A DNA stretch of 14,202 nucleotides from positions 1 to 14,202 of the forward strand of contig JAITTK010000062.1 of the NCBI GenBank assembly GCA_031287135.1, written 5' to 3'. The DNA comes from Candidatus Methanoplasma reticulitermitis (GTDB lineage Archaea > Thermoplasmatota > Thermoplasmata > Methanomassiliicoccales > Methanomethylophilaceae). Position 1 is the first letter of the stretch, and each line of letters begins with the position of its first letter. Shown piece by piece: positions 6,602 to 13,370 of the stretch. Under the pieces are notes generated by a model that had not been told where the DNA came from, did no database searches, and saw only the letters and a program-made list of their open reading frames with translations. Position numbers and translations under genes: made by a program.

Positions 6602-7554
6602 GCTCTCAACTTCCTCTTACGTTCAAGAGACCTCTTGGCGGCCTCTGCGATGTCTTTCGATGTCAGGCCGTACTTCTCGAGGAGTTGATCCGGTGTTCCG
6701 GATTCCCCGAATGTATCCTTTGTGCCCACCATCTCCAGCGGCATCGGCATCTCCCCGGACGCGAACTCGGCCACTGCCGACCCGAGCCCCCCTATGATGC
6801 TGTGTTCCTCTGCGGTTACCAGGCATCCCGTCTTCTCCATGGAAGCCCCGAGGGTCCCTGTGTCCAGAGGTTTTATGGTGGACATGTTGACCACCTCCGC
6901 ATCGATGCCTTCTTCAAGAAGGATACTGGCCGCTTCCATGCACAGCGCGACCATCTGTCCCGTTCCGACAAGCGTCACGTCATCCCCTTCCCTGAGCACG
7001 GATGCCCTGCCTATCACGAACTCGGAGCCCTCGTCCGTAACCGTGGGGAATTCGGAACGGCCCATCCTCATGTATACCGGCCCGTCGAAATCCGATATGG
7101 CCATCGTCGCCGCATACGCTTCATAAGCATCCGCCGGCGATATCACCGTCATATTCGGCAACGCCCTCATCAGAGCGATGTCCTCAAGGGCCTGATGAGA
7201 GGCCCCGTCCTCACCCACGCTTATGCCGCAGTGGGTGGCCACTATCTTGACGTTGAGTTTCGGATAGGCCACAGCCAACCTTATCTGTTCCCAGCATCTC
7301 CCGCTGGCGAACACCGCGAATGTGGATGCGAACACCGTCTTCCCCGACGCAGCCAGCCCGGATGCCGTGCCGATCATGTTCTGTTCGGCTATCCCCACTT
7401 CGATGAACCTCTCCGGGGCTATCTTCTTGAATTCCGAAGTCTTGGTGGAATCCGCGAGGTCGGCATCGAGCACGACCACACTCGGGTTGTTCCTCGCCAG
7501 GTCAGCGAGCGCTTTTCCGTAATAGTTCCTCTGGGCGAGTTTGTTTTCGGTCAT
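6598..7554 (-). CDS. Transketolase, C-terminal subunit
   Basis: This 318-residue protein contains the pyrimidine-binding and C-terminal domains of transketolase. GIAEQNM (54-60) carries the catalytic glutamate Glu57, which activates thiamine diphosphate. SVGEDGASHQALEDI (112-126) is the usual substrate/cofactor loop, and AEEHSIIGGLGSAV (248-261) marks the C-terminal domain. I chose the ATG at 7554 because the frame remains open 76 codons further upstream, but that extension is arginine-rich, is unlike the family and runs inside the N-subunit gene. At 7554 the start forms a 4-base ATGA overlap with the stop of the N subunit, which suits equimolar, translationally coupled subunits. Splitting of transketolase into two genes is common in archaea. 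Confidence 0.94.
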   Translation of the reverse strand: MTENKLAQRNYYGKALADLARNNPSVVVLDADLADSTKTSEFKKIAPERFIEVGIAEQNMIGTASGLAASGKTVFASTFAVFASGRCWEQIRLAVAYPKLNVKIVATHCGISVGEDGASHQALEDIALMRALPNMTVISPADAYEAYAATMAISDFDGPVYMRMGRSEFPTVTDEGSEFVIGRASVLREGDDVTLVGTGQMVALCMEAASILLEEGIDAEVVNMSTIKPLDTGTLGASMEKTGCLVTAEEHSIIGGLGSAVAEFASGEMPMPLEMVGTKDTFGESGTPDQLLEKYGLTSKDIAEAAKRSLERKRKLRA

Positions 7555-8375
7555 ATCCTGCACACCAGCTCCTCCGTCGCCCGGTCCCTCTCCTCGATCT
7601 TGCAGGCTTTTCCATGGAACTCGCAGTTGTTCTCCATGAAGGACACCCCTTTCCCTTTCACCGTGTCCAGAATTATCACGGTGGGATTCGTCTCGGACTG
7701 TTTGGCCTTGGAACAGGCCTCGAGGATCTGGATCATGCTGTGGCCGTTGATGATTATAACATTCCATCCGAACGCCTTCCATTTATCCGGAAGAGGGTCC
7801 AGGGACATGGTGCATTCCGTGCTGCCCGTTATCTGGAGACGGTTGCGGTCCACGAATGCTATGAGATTGTTGAGATGATAATGGTGGGCCAGCATGGCGG
7901 CCTCCCAGTTCTGCCCGCTCTGCAGCTCGCCGTCCCCCAGGAGGCAGAATGTTTTGTAATCTTTGCTGTCCAGCTTCCCTGCCAGAGCTATACCGCATGC
8001 CATGCTGAGCCCCTGACCGAGTGAGCCTGTGGACATTTCCACGCCTGGCACCTTCCCTCTGACGGGATGTCCCTGCAGATTGGACCCGATTTTCCTGAGG
8101 GTCATCAGATCTTCTCTCGGGAAGTATCCAGACTCGGCAAGGGCGGAATAGAGTATAGGTGCGGCGTGGCCTTTGGAGAGTATGAAACGGTCCCTGTCCT
8201 CCCACTGTGGATTTGCCGGGTCGTGTCTGATGACGCGGAAGTACAATGCCGCCATCAGATCTGCAGACGAAAGCGAACCTCCCGGATGCCCGGACCTTGC
8301 CTCCGAGGTGGCCTCTATGACATCCAGTCTAAGAAGGTTTGCCTTCTTCTCCAGTTCTTCTATCGTATAGTCCAT
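7551..8375 (-). CDS. Transketolase, N-terminal (thiamine diphosphate-binding) subunit
   Basis: This 274-residue protein carries the thiamine-diphosphate and metal-binding motif, GDGELQSGQ from 147 to Asn178 (about 30 residues apart, in VDRNRLQ). Conserved family segments include SGHPGGSLSSADL (28-40), RFILSKGHAAP (63-73), GHP (102-104) and STGSLGQGLS (115-124). It pairs with the C subunit to move two-carbon ketol units between sugar phosphates. The frame is open 90 codons upstream of my start, but that stretch overlaps pcn, is arginine- and glycine-rich and lacks family similarity. MDYTIEELEKK at 8375 is a typical N-terminus, 20 bases after the pcn stop codon. No strong Shine-Dalgarno is seen, only GTGGTT a few bases ahead. 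Confidence 0.94.
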   Translation of the reverse strand: MDYTIEELEKKANLLRLDVIEATSEARSGHPGGSLSSADLMAALYFRVIRHDPANPQWEDRDRFILSKGHAAPILYSALAESGYFPREDLMTLRKIGSNLQGHPVRGKVPGVEMSTGSLGQGLSMACGIALAGKLDSKDYKTFCLLGDGELQSGQNWEAAMLAHHYHLNNLIAFVDRNRLQITGSTECTMSLDPLPDKWKAFGWNVIIINGHSMIQILEACSKAKQSETNPTVIILDTVKGKGVSFMENNCEFHGKACKIEERDRATEELVCRI

Positions 8376-8395
8376 GGCAACCACTGGGCATATCT

Positions 8396-9133
8396 TCAAT
8401 CGCTCTCGATCCTCGGGGCCAATAGATACATCACATTGGCCTCGCCATTGGCAAGACTGAACACGAGTTTGACGGGAAAATCGCTGTCCAGTTCGATCCT
8501 GACCTTGGTCCCGGCCGGTATGGCCCTCACGATGTTCGAGAAATAGTCGAGCGGGAATAAACTGTGTACCTCCGACGGCACATCGATACTTTCCAACTCC
8601 GATCCCTCCAGCTTGAGGCTCGAATCGTCGGTGTCGCCCTCGCATGAGAGTTCGAAGAACTGCGGATGCGCCCTGAGGGATATGTGATCGGATATCGATT
8701 CTGCGGCGCGTATGCCTCTCTGGAGCTGATCCACCAGCATCTCCGCGTTCGCTGTGAGGGAAAGCTGGGGGACCTTCGGGTCGCTCATGCTTGATGTATC
8801 CACCAGATTCATGGACCTTGTTATGTTCCCGATTCTGAATATGAACCTCCCTTTGCTGTCATCTTGCTCCATGGCGATTATATCGCCGGGGCCTGCCAGT
8901 TTGATGACGGTTTTGACTTTGTCGAGGTCCAGGCCTATCTCGGTGTTACCCGCGGAATATGATTCGAATGCTTTCGCACCTATGTTGAGTTCGATCATGG
9001 CAACATGTGCCGGATCGACCGCTTTCAGTGTCATTCCTTCGGGAGTGATCGTGAACTTCACCTCGTCTATGAGTGTCGAGATTATGTTGACCAGTCCCTT
9101 GAGGGTTTCCGATTTTATCTCTGCCTTGAACAT
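8396..9133 (-). CDS. pcn: DNA polymerase sliding clamp (PCNA)
   Basis: This 245-residue protein has the length and layout of archaeal PCNA. The first domain contains ITPEGMTLKAVDPAHVAMIEL (29-49), with the characteristic VDPAHVA core. The interdomain connecting loop, which binds PIP-box partners, is about residues 111-124 (VDTSSMSDPKVPQL). The second domain ends in the PCNA-typical YLLAPRIE (236-243). It forms a trimeric ring that tethers DNA polymerase, ligase, flap endonuclease and other partners to DNA. GGTGAG precedes the ATG by three bases. Twenty-five bases separate it from tfs upstream. The tfs-pcn pairing is known from other euryarchaea and suggests co-expression of replication and transcription factors. 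Confidence 0.96.
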   Translation of the reverse strand: MFKAEIKSETLKGLVNIISTLIDEVKFTITPEGMTLKAVDPAHVAMIELNIGAKAFESYSAGNTEIGLDLDKVKTVIKLAGPGDIIAMEQDDSKGRFIFRIGNITRSMNLVDTSSMSDPKVPQLSLTANAEMLVDQLQRGIRAAESISDHISLRAHPQFFELSCEGDTDDSSLKLEGSELESIDVPSEVHSLFPLDYFSNIVRAIPAGTKVRIELDSDFPVKLVFSLANGEANVMYLLAPRIESD

Positions 9134-9158
9134 TTACTCACCAAATCCACATTGAGGT

Positions 9159-9458
9159 TCAGTATTCTCTCCATGAATGATTGCACTTGCAACAGCGATA
9201 TATCCTTGTTTCAGGTTCATCGGCCGAACGTGTCTGTCTGAGAACGAAATACGCCTCGGAGTTGTTGCACTCCGGACATGTTATGCGTGTCTTGGGGAGG
9301 GTTGCGATATTCTCGGTTATAACTGTCGTCTCCCTTTCCTCGGAATCAGTCACGAAGACCTGCGCCTTGCCCGATATCTCTCTCACAAAACCGCAGGAGT
9401 TGCAGGCATACACCCCATCCTTCGGGAACATCATCGAACCGCATGTGGAACAGAACAA
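9159..9458 (-). CDS. tfs: Transcription factor S (TFIIS-like RNA cleavage factor), TTG start
   Basis: This 99-residue protein has two zinc ribbons. The N-terminal one uses C3-x2-C6 and C19-x2-C22. The C-terminal one uses C61-x2-C64 and C89-x2-C92. Between the latter pairs lies RSADEPET (77-84), in which the Asp-Glu pair D80-E81 reaches the RNA polymerase active site and stimulates cleavage of backtracked transcripts. It ends in the family's HSWREY. The N-terminal ribbon needs Cys3, and the only start that keeps it is TTG at 9458. Upstream of it the minus strand reads GAGGTTGAGGATTTG, a plausible Shine-Dalgarno. The next ATG codons (residues 9-10) would delete the first cysteine pair. It is the first gene of the seven-gene operon and has its own TATA-like promoter. 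Confidence 0.95.
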   Translation of the reverse strand: MFCSTCGSMMFPKDGVYACNSCGFVREISGKAQVFVTDSEERETTVITENIATLPKTRITCPECNNSEAYFVLRQTRSADEPETRIYRCCKCNHSWREY

Positions 9459-9493
9459 ATCCTCAACCTCTTATATCCACCAACAACGGTCGG

Positions 9494-9505
9494 CTATATT
9501 AAATG
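9494..9505 (-). promoter_or_regulatory. TATA-like promoter of the tfs-pcn-tkt-tal-ggr-taw2 operon
   Basis: On the minus strand the stretch reads CATTTAATATAG, about 36-47 bases before the tfs start. The predicted start of transcription is near 9470. That leaves a leader of about a dozen bases, which still includes the GAGGAT ribosome-binding sequence. No other convincing promoter is seen between the genes down to 3777, and those gaps are 25 bases or less. Confidence 0.55.
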
Positions 9506-9526
9506 TTTTTTACACGCGCGAATACG

Positions 9527-10315
9527 TCAGGGGCCGTTCCTATTGCGCGGCGATCTTTCCAGTATGTCCGCGAACGGGTCCTCGGAACTCCCCTTCCGTC
9601 TCGCCGAGACATCATCTGACACTGTTGTCGTCACCGTCTGTACGGTTGTCACCGCGGGCTTCATCTCCCGCTGCCTCGTCCCCTGGGCCGGATGATTCCT
9701 GCCTTCCGCTTTCGTGTCCCTGTTGATATTCGTGTCCATGCCCTGTACGGTCATGCAGTCTCCGAATGTCTCGAACCCCAGTTTCTTTCCCTGGCTGTAC
9801 AGCTGCATGGATCTCGCGATGGGTCTGACAGACCCCTCGACGGCACCTACCGACAGCAGATAGGCTGTCTCCTTGCGCATCTGTCTGGATAATATCCCCC
9901 CGACGGCACCGAACACCGCAACCACACACAGGCTTACGAGGTTCAGGTCCGGCGTACCCTGAGTGAAGAATGTTTGCAGATAGGATGCGACGATGCCGAC
10001 GACCCCCTCCAGGGATGCGGCGGCTTCATCAGCGGGGACATCCGGATATCCCCCATGTGCCAATATCAGGGCGGAGAGCCCCAGGACCGCCATCGAGAGG
10101 ACGATCCCCGATATGACGGAACAGAAAAACCCCTTCACCATGGAGCCGGCCTTTCTTCCGCAGACATACCCGGCGACTGCCGGCCCCAGCAAAGGTATCC
10201 ACCACAGGAGAGCCGATATGCCCATGCAGAACACGAACGCCATCCTCCCGCTGTAGACCTCGTTGTCCGTGTCAAGAACCCTTACCAAAGACTGACGCAG
10301 AGCGCTTTTGTCCAT
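9527..10315 (-). CDS. Hypothetical membrane protein with disordered C-terminal tail
   Basis: I do not recognise this 262-residue protein. Hydrophobic segments lie at about 25-52, 62-87 and 125-143, with a weaker amphipathic one at 103-118. The first contains GPAVAGYVCGRKAG (44-57), a glycine-rich pattern of the kind seen in small archaeal membrane families such as DUF5518. That resemblance is loose. Residues 190-262 are polar, with a Thr/Val-rich patch (TTVQTVTTTV, 223-232), and are probably disordered and cytoplasmic. The ATG at 10315 lies about 28 bases from a TATA-like element, consistent with a nearly leaderless transcript. It lies between the tfs operon and another unknown membrane protein on the same strand, but gaps of 68 and 232 bases argue against one operon. 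Confidence 0.75.
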   Translation of the reverse strand: MDKSALRQSLVRVLDTDNEVYSGRMAFVFCMGISALLWWIPLLGPAVAGYVCGRKAGSMVKGFFCSVISGIVLSMAVLGLSALILAHGGYPDVPADEAAASLEGVVGIVASYLQTFFTQGTPDLNLVSLCVVAVFGAVGGILSRQMRKETAYLLSVGAVEGSVRPIARSMQLYSQGKKLGFETFGDCMTVQGMDTNINRDTKAEGRNHPAQGTRQREMKPAVTTVQTVTTTVSDDVSARRKGSSEDPFADILERSPRNRNGP

Positions 10316-10342
10316 AGTGCACCCGCCGTGTCAACCATTTCA

Positions 10343-10354
10343 GTGTTTAAAAAC
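10343..10354 (-). promoter_or_regulatory. TATA-like promoter of the 262-residue membrane protein
   Basis: On the minus strand the stretch reads GTTTTTAAACAC, 28-39 bases upstream of the ATG at 10315. Transcription would start a few bases before the ATG. No Shine-Dalgarno is evident, which fits a leaderless or near-leaderless mRNA. Confidence 0.4.
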
Positions 10355-10478
10355 CTGTGCAGAACGACAGCGGGGGATGCCCTGTCTCGCTTTCCGTGAA
10401 TTCGGCAGAACGGATCGGCCACATACCTGTCCGAAGGACGTTGCATACGTGAGATGGAAATGAACCGGAAACATCTTC

Positions 10479-10517
10479 CGGACGGACCGAATCCCTGATT
10501 TGAACGGGAACCGTCCG
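10479..10517 (-). other. Stem-loop downstream of the 450-residue protein gene
   Basis: CGGACGG (10479-10485) pairs with CCGTCCG (10511-10517), and TCCC (10492-10495) pairs inside it with GGGA (10506-10509). It begins about 30 bases after the stop codon at 10548 on the transcribed strand. It may protect or shape the 3' end of that mRNA. No clear T-tract follows, so I do not call it a terminator. The loop contains GTTCAAATC, which resembles a tRNA T-loop, but no tRNA can be built around it. Confidence 0.35.
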
Positions 10518-10547
10518 TAAGATGGTTGTAAGGTGTTTGCGGAAGGA

Positions 10548-11900
10548 TTACTTCCTGGCCTTCTTCTTTTTGGCCTCGCGCTGCTCCCTGAGACTCTCCT
10601 TCACGGCCTTGCTGATCTCCTCGGCCTGCTCTTTGCCGTCGGTTATCTCGCTCTCGAGGTATCGGAACACGGTCCATCCCTCTGCCCTGAGCTTTTCATC
10701 GACCGATGTGTCTCCGGCTTCCGGGAGGACATATACGGCGACTTTGGCCTTGACAAAGGCTGTCGGGATCTGATACTCCCCGTAATTCCTTCTGCACCTG
10801 AGGCCCTTGTTCCATGTGGCCCTTCTGAGAAGCGAATCGGGTGTGTCCTCGACGATCCCGAAATCCTCCTCGTAGTCCTCATCGGCCGTTTCCGCCTCTT
10901 TTGTCTCTTCCGTCTCTGCGGCGATGTGCGTCACCGGCTCGGACGTTGTCTCCGGCTCCGCCGCGATCCGGGTCTCGGGCTCAGTTTCGTCCTTTTTACG
11001 GGCAGAGTCCCTTGCTGCGGCCGCTTCCCTTGAGCTCATGACCTTCAGTTTGGGCAATTCCTCTTTGGCCTCCGGCCTGGGTTCTGCCTTCTTCGGTTCT
11101 TCTTTCTTGGGCTCGACCCTTCCGGTCTCCTCTGCGCGGTCCCCGGATTTGAGCGGTCCGTCGTATTTTTTAGGTTCGGCCTTTTTGATCTCCTCTCTGT
11201 AGACCGTTTTCTCCGCCGATGTTTTCTTGGGTGCGGGGGCCTCCTCTTTCTTGGCCGGATACGGCCTCGGAGCGGGGGAGTTCTTCTTTGTCTCCTTCCC
11301 CGCCTTGGATTTGTTCTCCCCTTTGGTCTTCTTCGGCTCAGCCTCTACGATCGGTGCGAACCTCATTATCGCCACAAACAGTACCCAGGCGGAGACGAAC
11401 AGTGCAAAGGCGAACCCCGTTATGTAATTGTCACCCGTCTTGCTCAGTATACCTGTCAGTACTATGAACAGTGTCAGAAGAAGAGACAGTAGCATAAGCA
11501 TCTTTTGATCCACGACCCAATTGTAGAATATGTCGGATACCGCGGTCAGAGATATAAGCGCTATGAACAGGTATACGACCCAGTCGTTCCCGTTCGTCAG
11601 CCCGATCGCGACCAGTGCCGCGCCCGAAAGCATGATCAGTATCCCACGGACCTTGCCTATGAAAACGCTGGATTCCGTCTCTTTGACTGTCACAAGCAGA
11701 CCGAACAGCACCCCCAGTATACCCGCTATCACGCAACCGATGACGAAAATAGTTTCCGATGTCAGATCACCCAGAGTTCCGTTTCCAAATGTGAAATCAC
11801 TCTTCGTGAAGGCTGCGATGAACATTGATGCTATGAACACTATGACGGCAGCTATGCCCATCCCGCCCATGATTTTATCATTTACCAAAGCTGTTGCCAT
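10548..11900 (-). CDS. Six-helix membrane protein with K/E-rich linker and DUF559/Vsr-like C-terminal domain
   Basis: This 450-residue protein has three visible parts. Residues 12-180 hold about six transmembrane helices (12-31, 50-71, 84-101, 107-129, 133-153, 160-180). Residues 186-352 are a long, charged, low-complexity linker rich in Lys, Glu, Ala and Pro, with a small internal repeat (RIAAEPET at 311-318 and HIAAETEE at 325-332). Residues 353-437 form a compact domain: TPDSLLRR, NKGLRCRRNYGEYQIP, AKVAVYV, then AEGWTVFRYLESEI and a final helix. That order resembles DUF559/Vsr-type endonuclease-fold proteins (GLRFRRQ..GPY..DF, AKL.IEVDG, GW.VLRF). The acidic residues expected at ADF and IEVDG are replaced by IPTAF and VYVLP, so nuclease activity is unlikely. 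The C-terminus is Lys-rich. Function is unknown. The domain assignment is by eye and needs a profile search. Confidence 0.8.
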   Translation of the reverse strand: MATALVNDKIMGGMGIAAVIVFIASMFIAAFTKSDFTFGNGTLGDLTSETIFVIGCVIAGILGVLFGLLVTVKETESSVFIGKVRGILIMLSGAALVAIGLTNGNDWVVYLFIALISLTAVSDIFYNWVVDQKMLMLLSLLLTLFIVLTGILSKTGDNYITGFAFALFVSAWVLFVAIMRFAPIVEAEPKKTKGENKSKAGKETKKNSPAPRPYPAKKEEAPAPKKTSAEKTVYREEIKKAEPKKYDGPLKSGDRAEETGRVEPKKEEPKKAEPRPEAKEELPKLKVMSSREAAAARDSARKKDETEPETRIAAEPETTSEPVTHIAAETEETKEAETADEDYEEDFGIVEDTPDSLLRRATWNKGLRCRRNYGEYQIPTAFVKAKVAVYVLPEAGDTSVDEKLRAEGWTVFRYLESEITDGKEQAEEISKAVKESLREQREAKKKKARK

Positions 11901-11921
11901 GATAAGATAACCAGCGTACTC

Positions 11922-11933
11922 ATTTTAGTAGTT
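11922..11933 (-). promoter_or_regulatory. TATA-like promoter of the 450-residue membrane protein
   Basis: On the minus strand the stretch reads AACTACTAAAAT, 22-33 bases upstream of the ATG at 11900. It would give a leaderless transcript. No Shine-Dalgarno is seen (TTATC directly precedes the ATG). The element is weaker than the one on the plus strand at 11976-11992. Confidence 0.35.
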
Positions 11934-11975
11934 TCGCATCGGAGAAGGCCATTTCTCAATATACCCACGCCCTTA

Positions 11976-11992
11976 GGAAACTAAATATATGC
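11976..11992 (+). promoter_or_regulatory. Promoter (BRE plus TATA box) of the RNase-nadC unit
   Basis: GGAAACTAAATATATGC matches the archaeal pattern of a purine-rich BRE (GGAAAC) directly upstream of a TATA box (TAAATATA). The predicted start of transcription is near 12012, some 120 bases ahead of the RNase start codon. That is unusually long for this window, where other genes appear nearly leaderless. Confidence 0.55.
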
Positions 11993-12051
11993 ATAGCAAA
12001 TAACCTCAACGGTATGCTCATGCCGCGCGCGATGACATACTGCTCACAGTC

Positions 12052-12080
12052 AAAGAGTGCCCGCCAAAACGGCCCTCTTT
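12052..12080 (+). promoter_or_regulatory. Stem-loop in the 5' leader of the beta-CASP RNase gene
   Basis: AAAGAG (12052-12057) pairs with CTCTTT (12075-12080), followed inward by one mismatch and a GCC/GGC stem around a 9-base loop. A fourth T follows the right arm. It lies about 40 bases before the ribosome-binding site. It could be an RNA element affecting expression of the RNase, for example autoregulation, or a weak attenuator. This is structural inference only. Confidence 0.4.
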
Positions 12081-12117
12081 TCACACAAGTCCTTCCCAGT
12101 AAGGCATTACAAGAAAG

Positions 12118-12126
12118 AAAAGGAGA
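12118..12126 (+). promoter_or_regulatory. Ribosome-binding site deciding the RNase start
   Basis: AAAAGGAGA is followed by three possible in-frame starts: TTG at 12132, ATG at 12135 and ATG at 12141. The spacing from AGGAGA to the ATG at 12135 is eight bases, the most usual distance, so I chose that start. TTG at 12132 would add one residue and ATG at 12141 would remove two. Confidence 0.6.
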
Positions 12127-12134
12127 CATAATTG

Positions 12135-13370
12135 ATGATAATGAAATTCAAGTTCCTCGGCGGTGCCGACGTGGTCGGACGCATGGGGATGACAATAGAA
12201 GGGGACAACAAAACGATGCTCGTCGAATACGGCATGAGCCCCACAAAACCGCCGGAGTATCCGATGATGCCCCAGAAGGTGGACCACCTGTTCCTCACAC
12301 ACTGCCATCTGGATCACTGCGGGATGATCCCGGCCGTATGCGGAAGGGATAACTGCGAGGTATTCACCACCCCGCTGTCCGCGGAGATATCCGAACTCAT
12401 GCTTTACGACAGCCTTAAGATCGCGAAGGCGGAGGGATACGATGAGCCTTACACCGCGGGCGATGTGAAGAAGACATTGGATCTTGTCGTTCCTTTCACA
12501 TTCAAGGACACGATAGAACTCGGGAAGACCGATGTGACACTCCACTCCGCCGGCCACGTGCCAGGTGCGGCCATGTTCGAATTCAAATGCGATAACAGCA
12601 CCCTATACACGGGCGACCTTCATACGGAGAATCAACGGCTGGTCGCCGGTGCAAAGCCGGTCAAATGCAAGAATCTGATAATAGAGGGTACGTACGGCGG
12701 CAGGAACCATCCCTCCAGAGATGAGACGATCGAGGCGTTCATAGAAAAGATCGACGAGGTCATCGACAGGGGAGGGACCGTCGTTATCCCGTGTTTCGCC
12801 GTGGGCAGGACGCAGGAGATAATGATCATACTCAAAGATCTGGGATATGAAATGTGGGTAGACGGGATGGGCAGGTCGGTCACGGGTCTGTTCATGAACT
12901 ATCAGGAATATCTGAGAGACCCGAGATCGATGCGTTCGGCGAGGAAGAATTTCAGAGAGGTCAAGAACGCGAACATGAGGAAATATGCCTCCAAAGGCCA
13001 GATAATCGTTACCACCGGAGGGATGCTTGACGGAGGGCCGGTGCTTGGATACCTGAGGATGCTCAAAGACGATCCGAAGAACGCCGTGCTCCTGGTCGGA
13101 TATCAGGCCGAGGACACGAACGGGAGACTTCTCCTTGAGACTGGGAGCATAATTCTCGACGGGGAGTCCGTCAAGATCGAGTGCGAAGTTAAGAAATACG
13201 ATTTCTCGGCACATGCGGGACACGACGAGATAGTGGAATTCGTCAGGAACTGCGATCCCGAGAATGTTGTGATAATGCATTCCGAGACAAGGGAGCTCTT
13301 CCTTCCGGACCTACAGGACTACAAAGTCATCCTCCCGACACTCGGAAAGGAATTCGAGCTGGATGTATGA
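12135..13370 (+). CDS. Beta-CASP metallo-beta-lactamase-fold RNase (archaeal CPSF-type, without KH domains)
   Basis: This 411-residue protein has the complete beta-CASP nuclease core. The metal site includes THCHLDHCG (55-63, the HxHxDH motif), His141 in SAGHVPG, and Asp161 in YTGDLH. The beta-CASP motifs are Glu184 in EGTYGG (A), His360 in SAHAGHDE (B) and His382 in MHSE (C). CFAVGRTQE (220-228) and GGMLDGGP (295-302) are typical of the CPSF-73/RNase J group. The N-terminal KH domains of aCPSF1 are absent and the length is about 410, so I place it with the single-module archaeal aCPSF2-type enzymes. It probably processes or degrades mRNA in the cytoplasm by endo- and/or 5' exonuclease action. 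It has its own promoter and leader and overlaps nadC by eight bases. Confidence 0.92.
   Translation: MIMKFKFLGGADVVGRMGMTIEGDNKTMLVEYGMSPTKPPEYPMMPQKVDHLFLTHCHLDHCGMIPAVCGRDNCEVFTTPLSAEISELMLYDSLKIAKAEGYDEPYTAGDVKKTLDLVVPFTFKDTIELGKTDVTLHSAGHVPGAAMFEFKCDNSTLYTGDLHTENQRLVAGAKPVKCKNLIIEGTYGGRNHPSRDETIEAFIEKIDEVIDRGGTVVIPCFAVGRTQEIMIILKDLGYEMWVDGMGRSVTGLFMNYQEYLRDPRSMRSARKNFREVKNANMRKYASKGQIIVTTGGMLDGGPVLGYLRMLKDDPKNAVLLVGYQAEDTNGRLLLETGSIILDGESVKIECEVKKYDFSAHAGHDEIVEFVRNCDPENVVIMHSETRELFLPDLQDYKVILPTLGKEFELDV

Noticed and set aside
5300..6688. 462-codon open frame on the plus strand
   Set aside because: It lies wholly antisense to the geranylgeranyl reductase and transaldolase genes and gives an arginine/histidine-rich product without family features. 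It is the usual shadow of GC-biased codons on the other strand.
7555..7782. N-terminal extension of the transketolase C subunit
   Set aside because: The 76 extra codons are Arg/Gly/Gln-rich, overlap the N-subunit gene and have no family counterpart. The ATGA start at 7554 is typical of split transketolases.
6685..7878. 397-codon open frame on the plus strand
   Set aside because: It is antisense to both transketolase subunit genes, which have complete family motifs, and it shows no recognisable domains itself.
8376..8645. N-terminal extension of the transketolase N subunit
   Set aside because: It overlaps the end of pcn in another frame and is unlike any transketolase. MDYTIEELEKK at 8375 is a normal start.
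10479..10517. T-arm-like sequence (GTTCAAATC in a stem) suggesting a tRNA
   Set aside because: The stem has a mismatch next to the loop, and no anticodon arm, D arm or acceptor stem can be fitted on the same strand.
10282..10677. 131-codon minus-strand frame bridging two membrane-protein genes
   Set aside because: It overlaps the ends of both neighbours out of frame. Its composition (Gln, Arg, Gly) matches a frame-shifted reading of the Lys/Glu-rich tail of the 450-residue protein.
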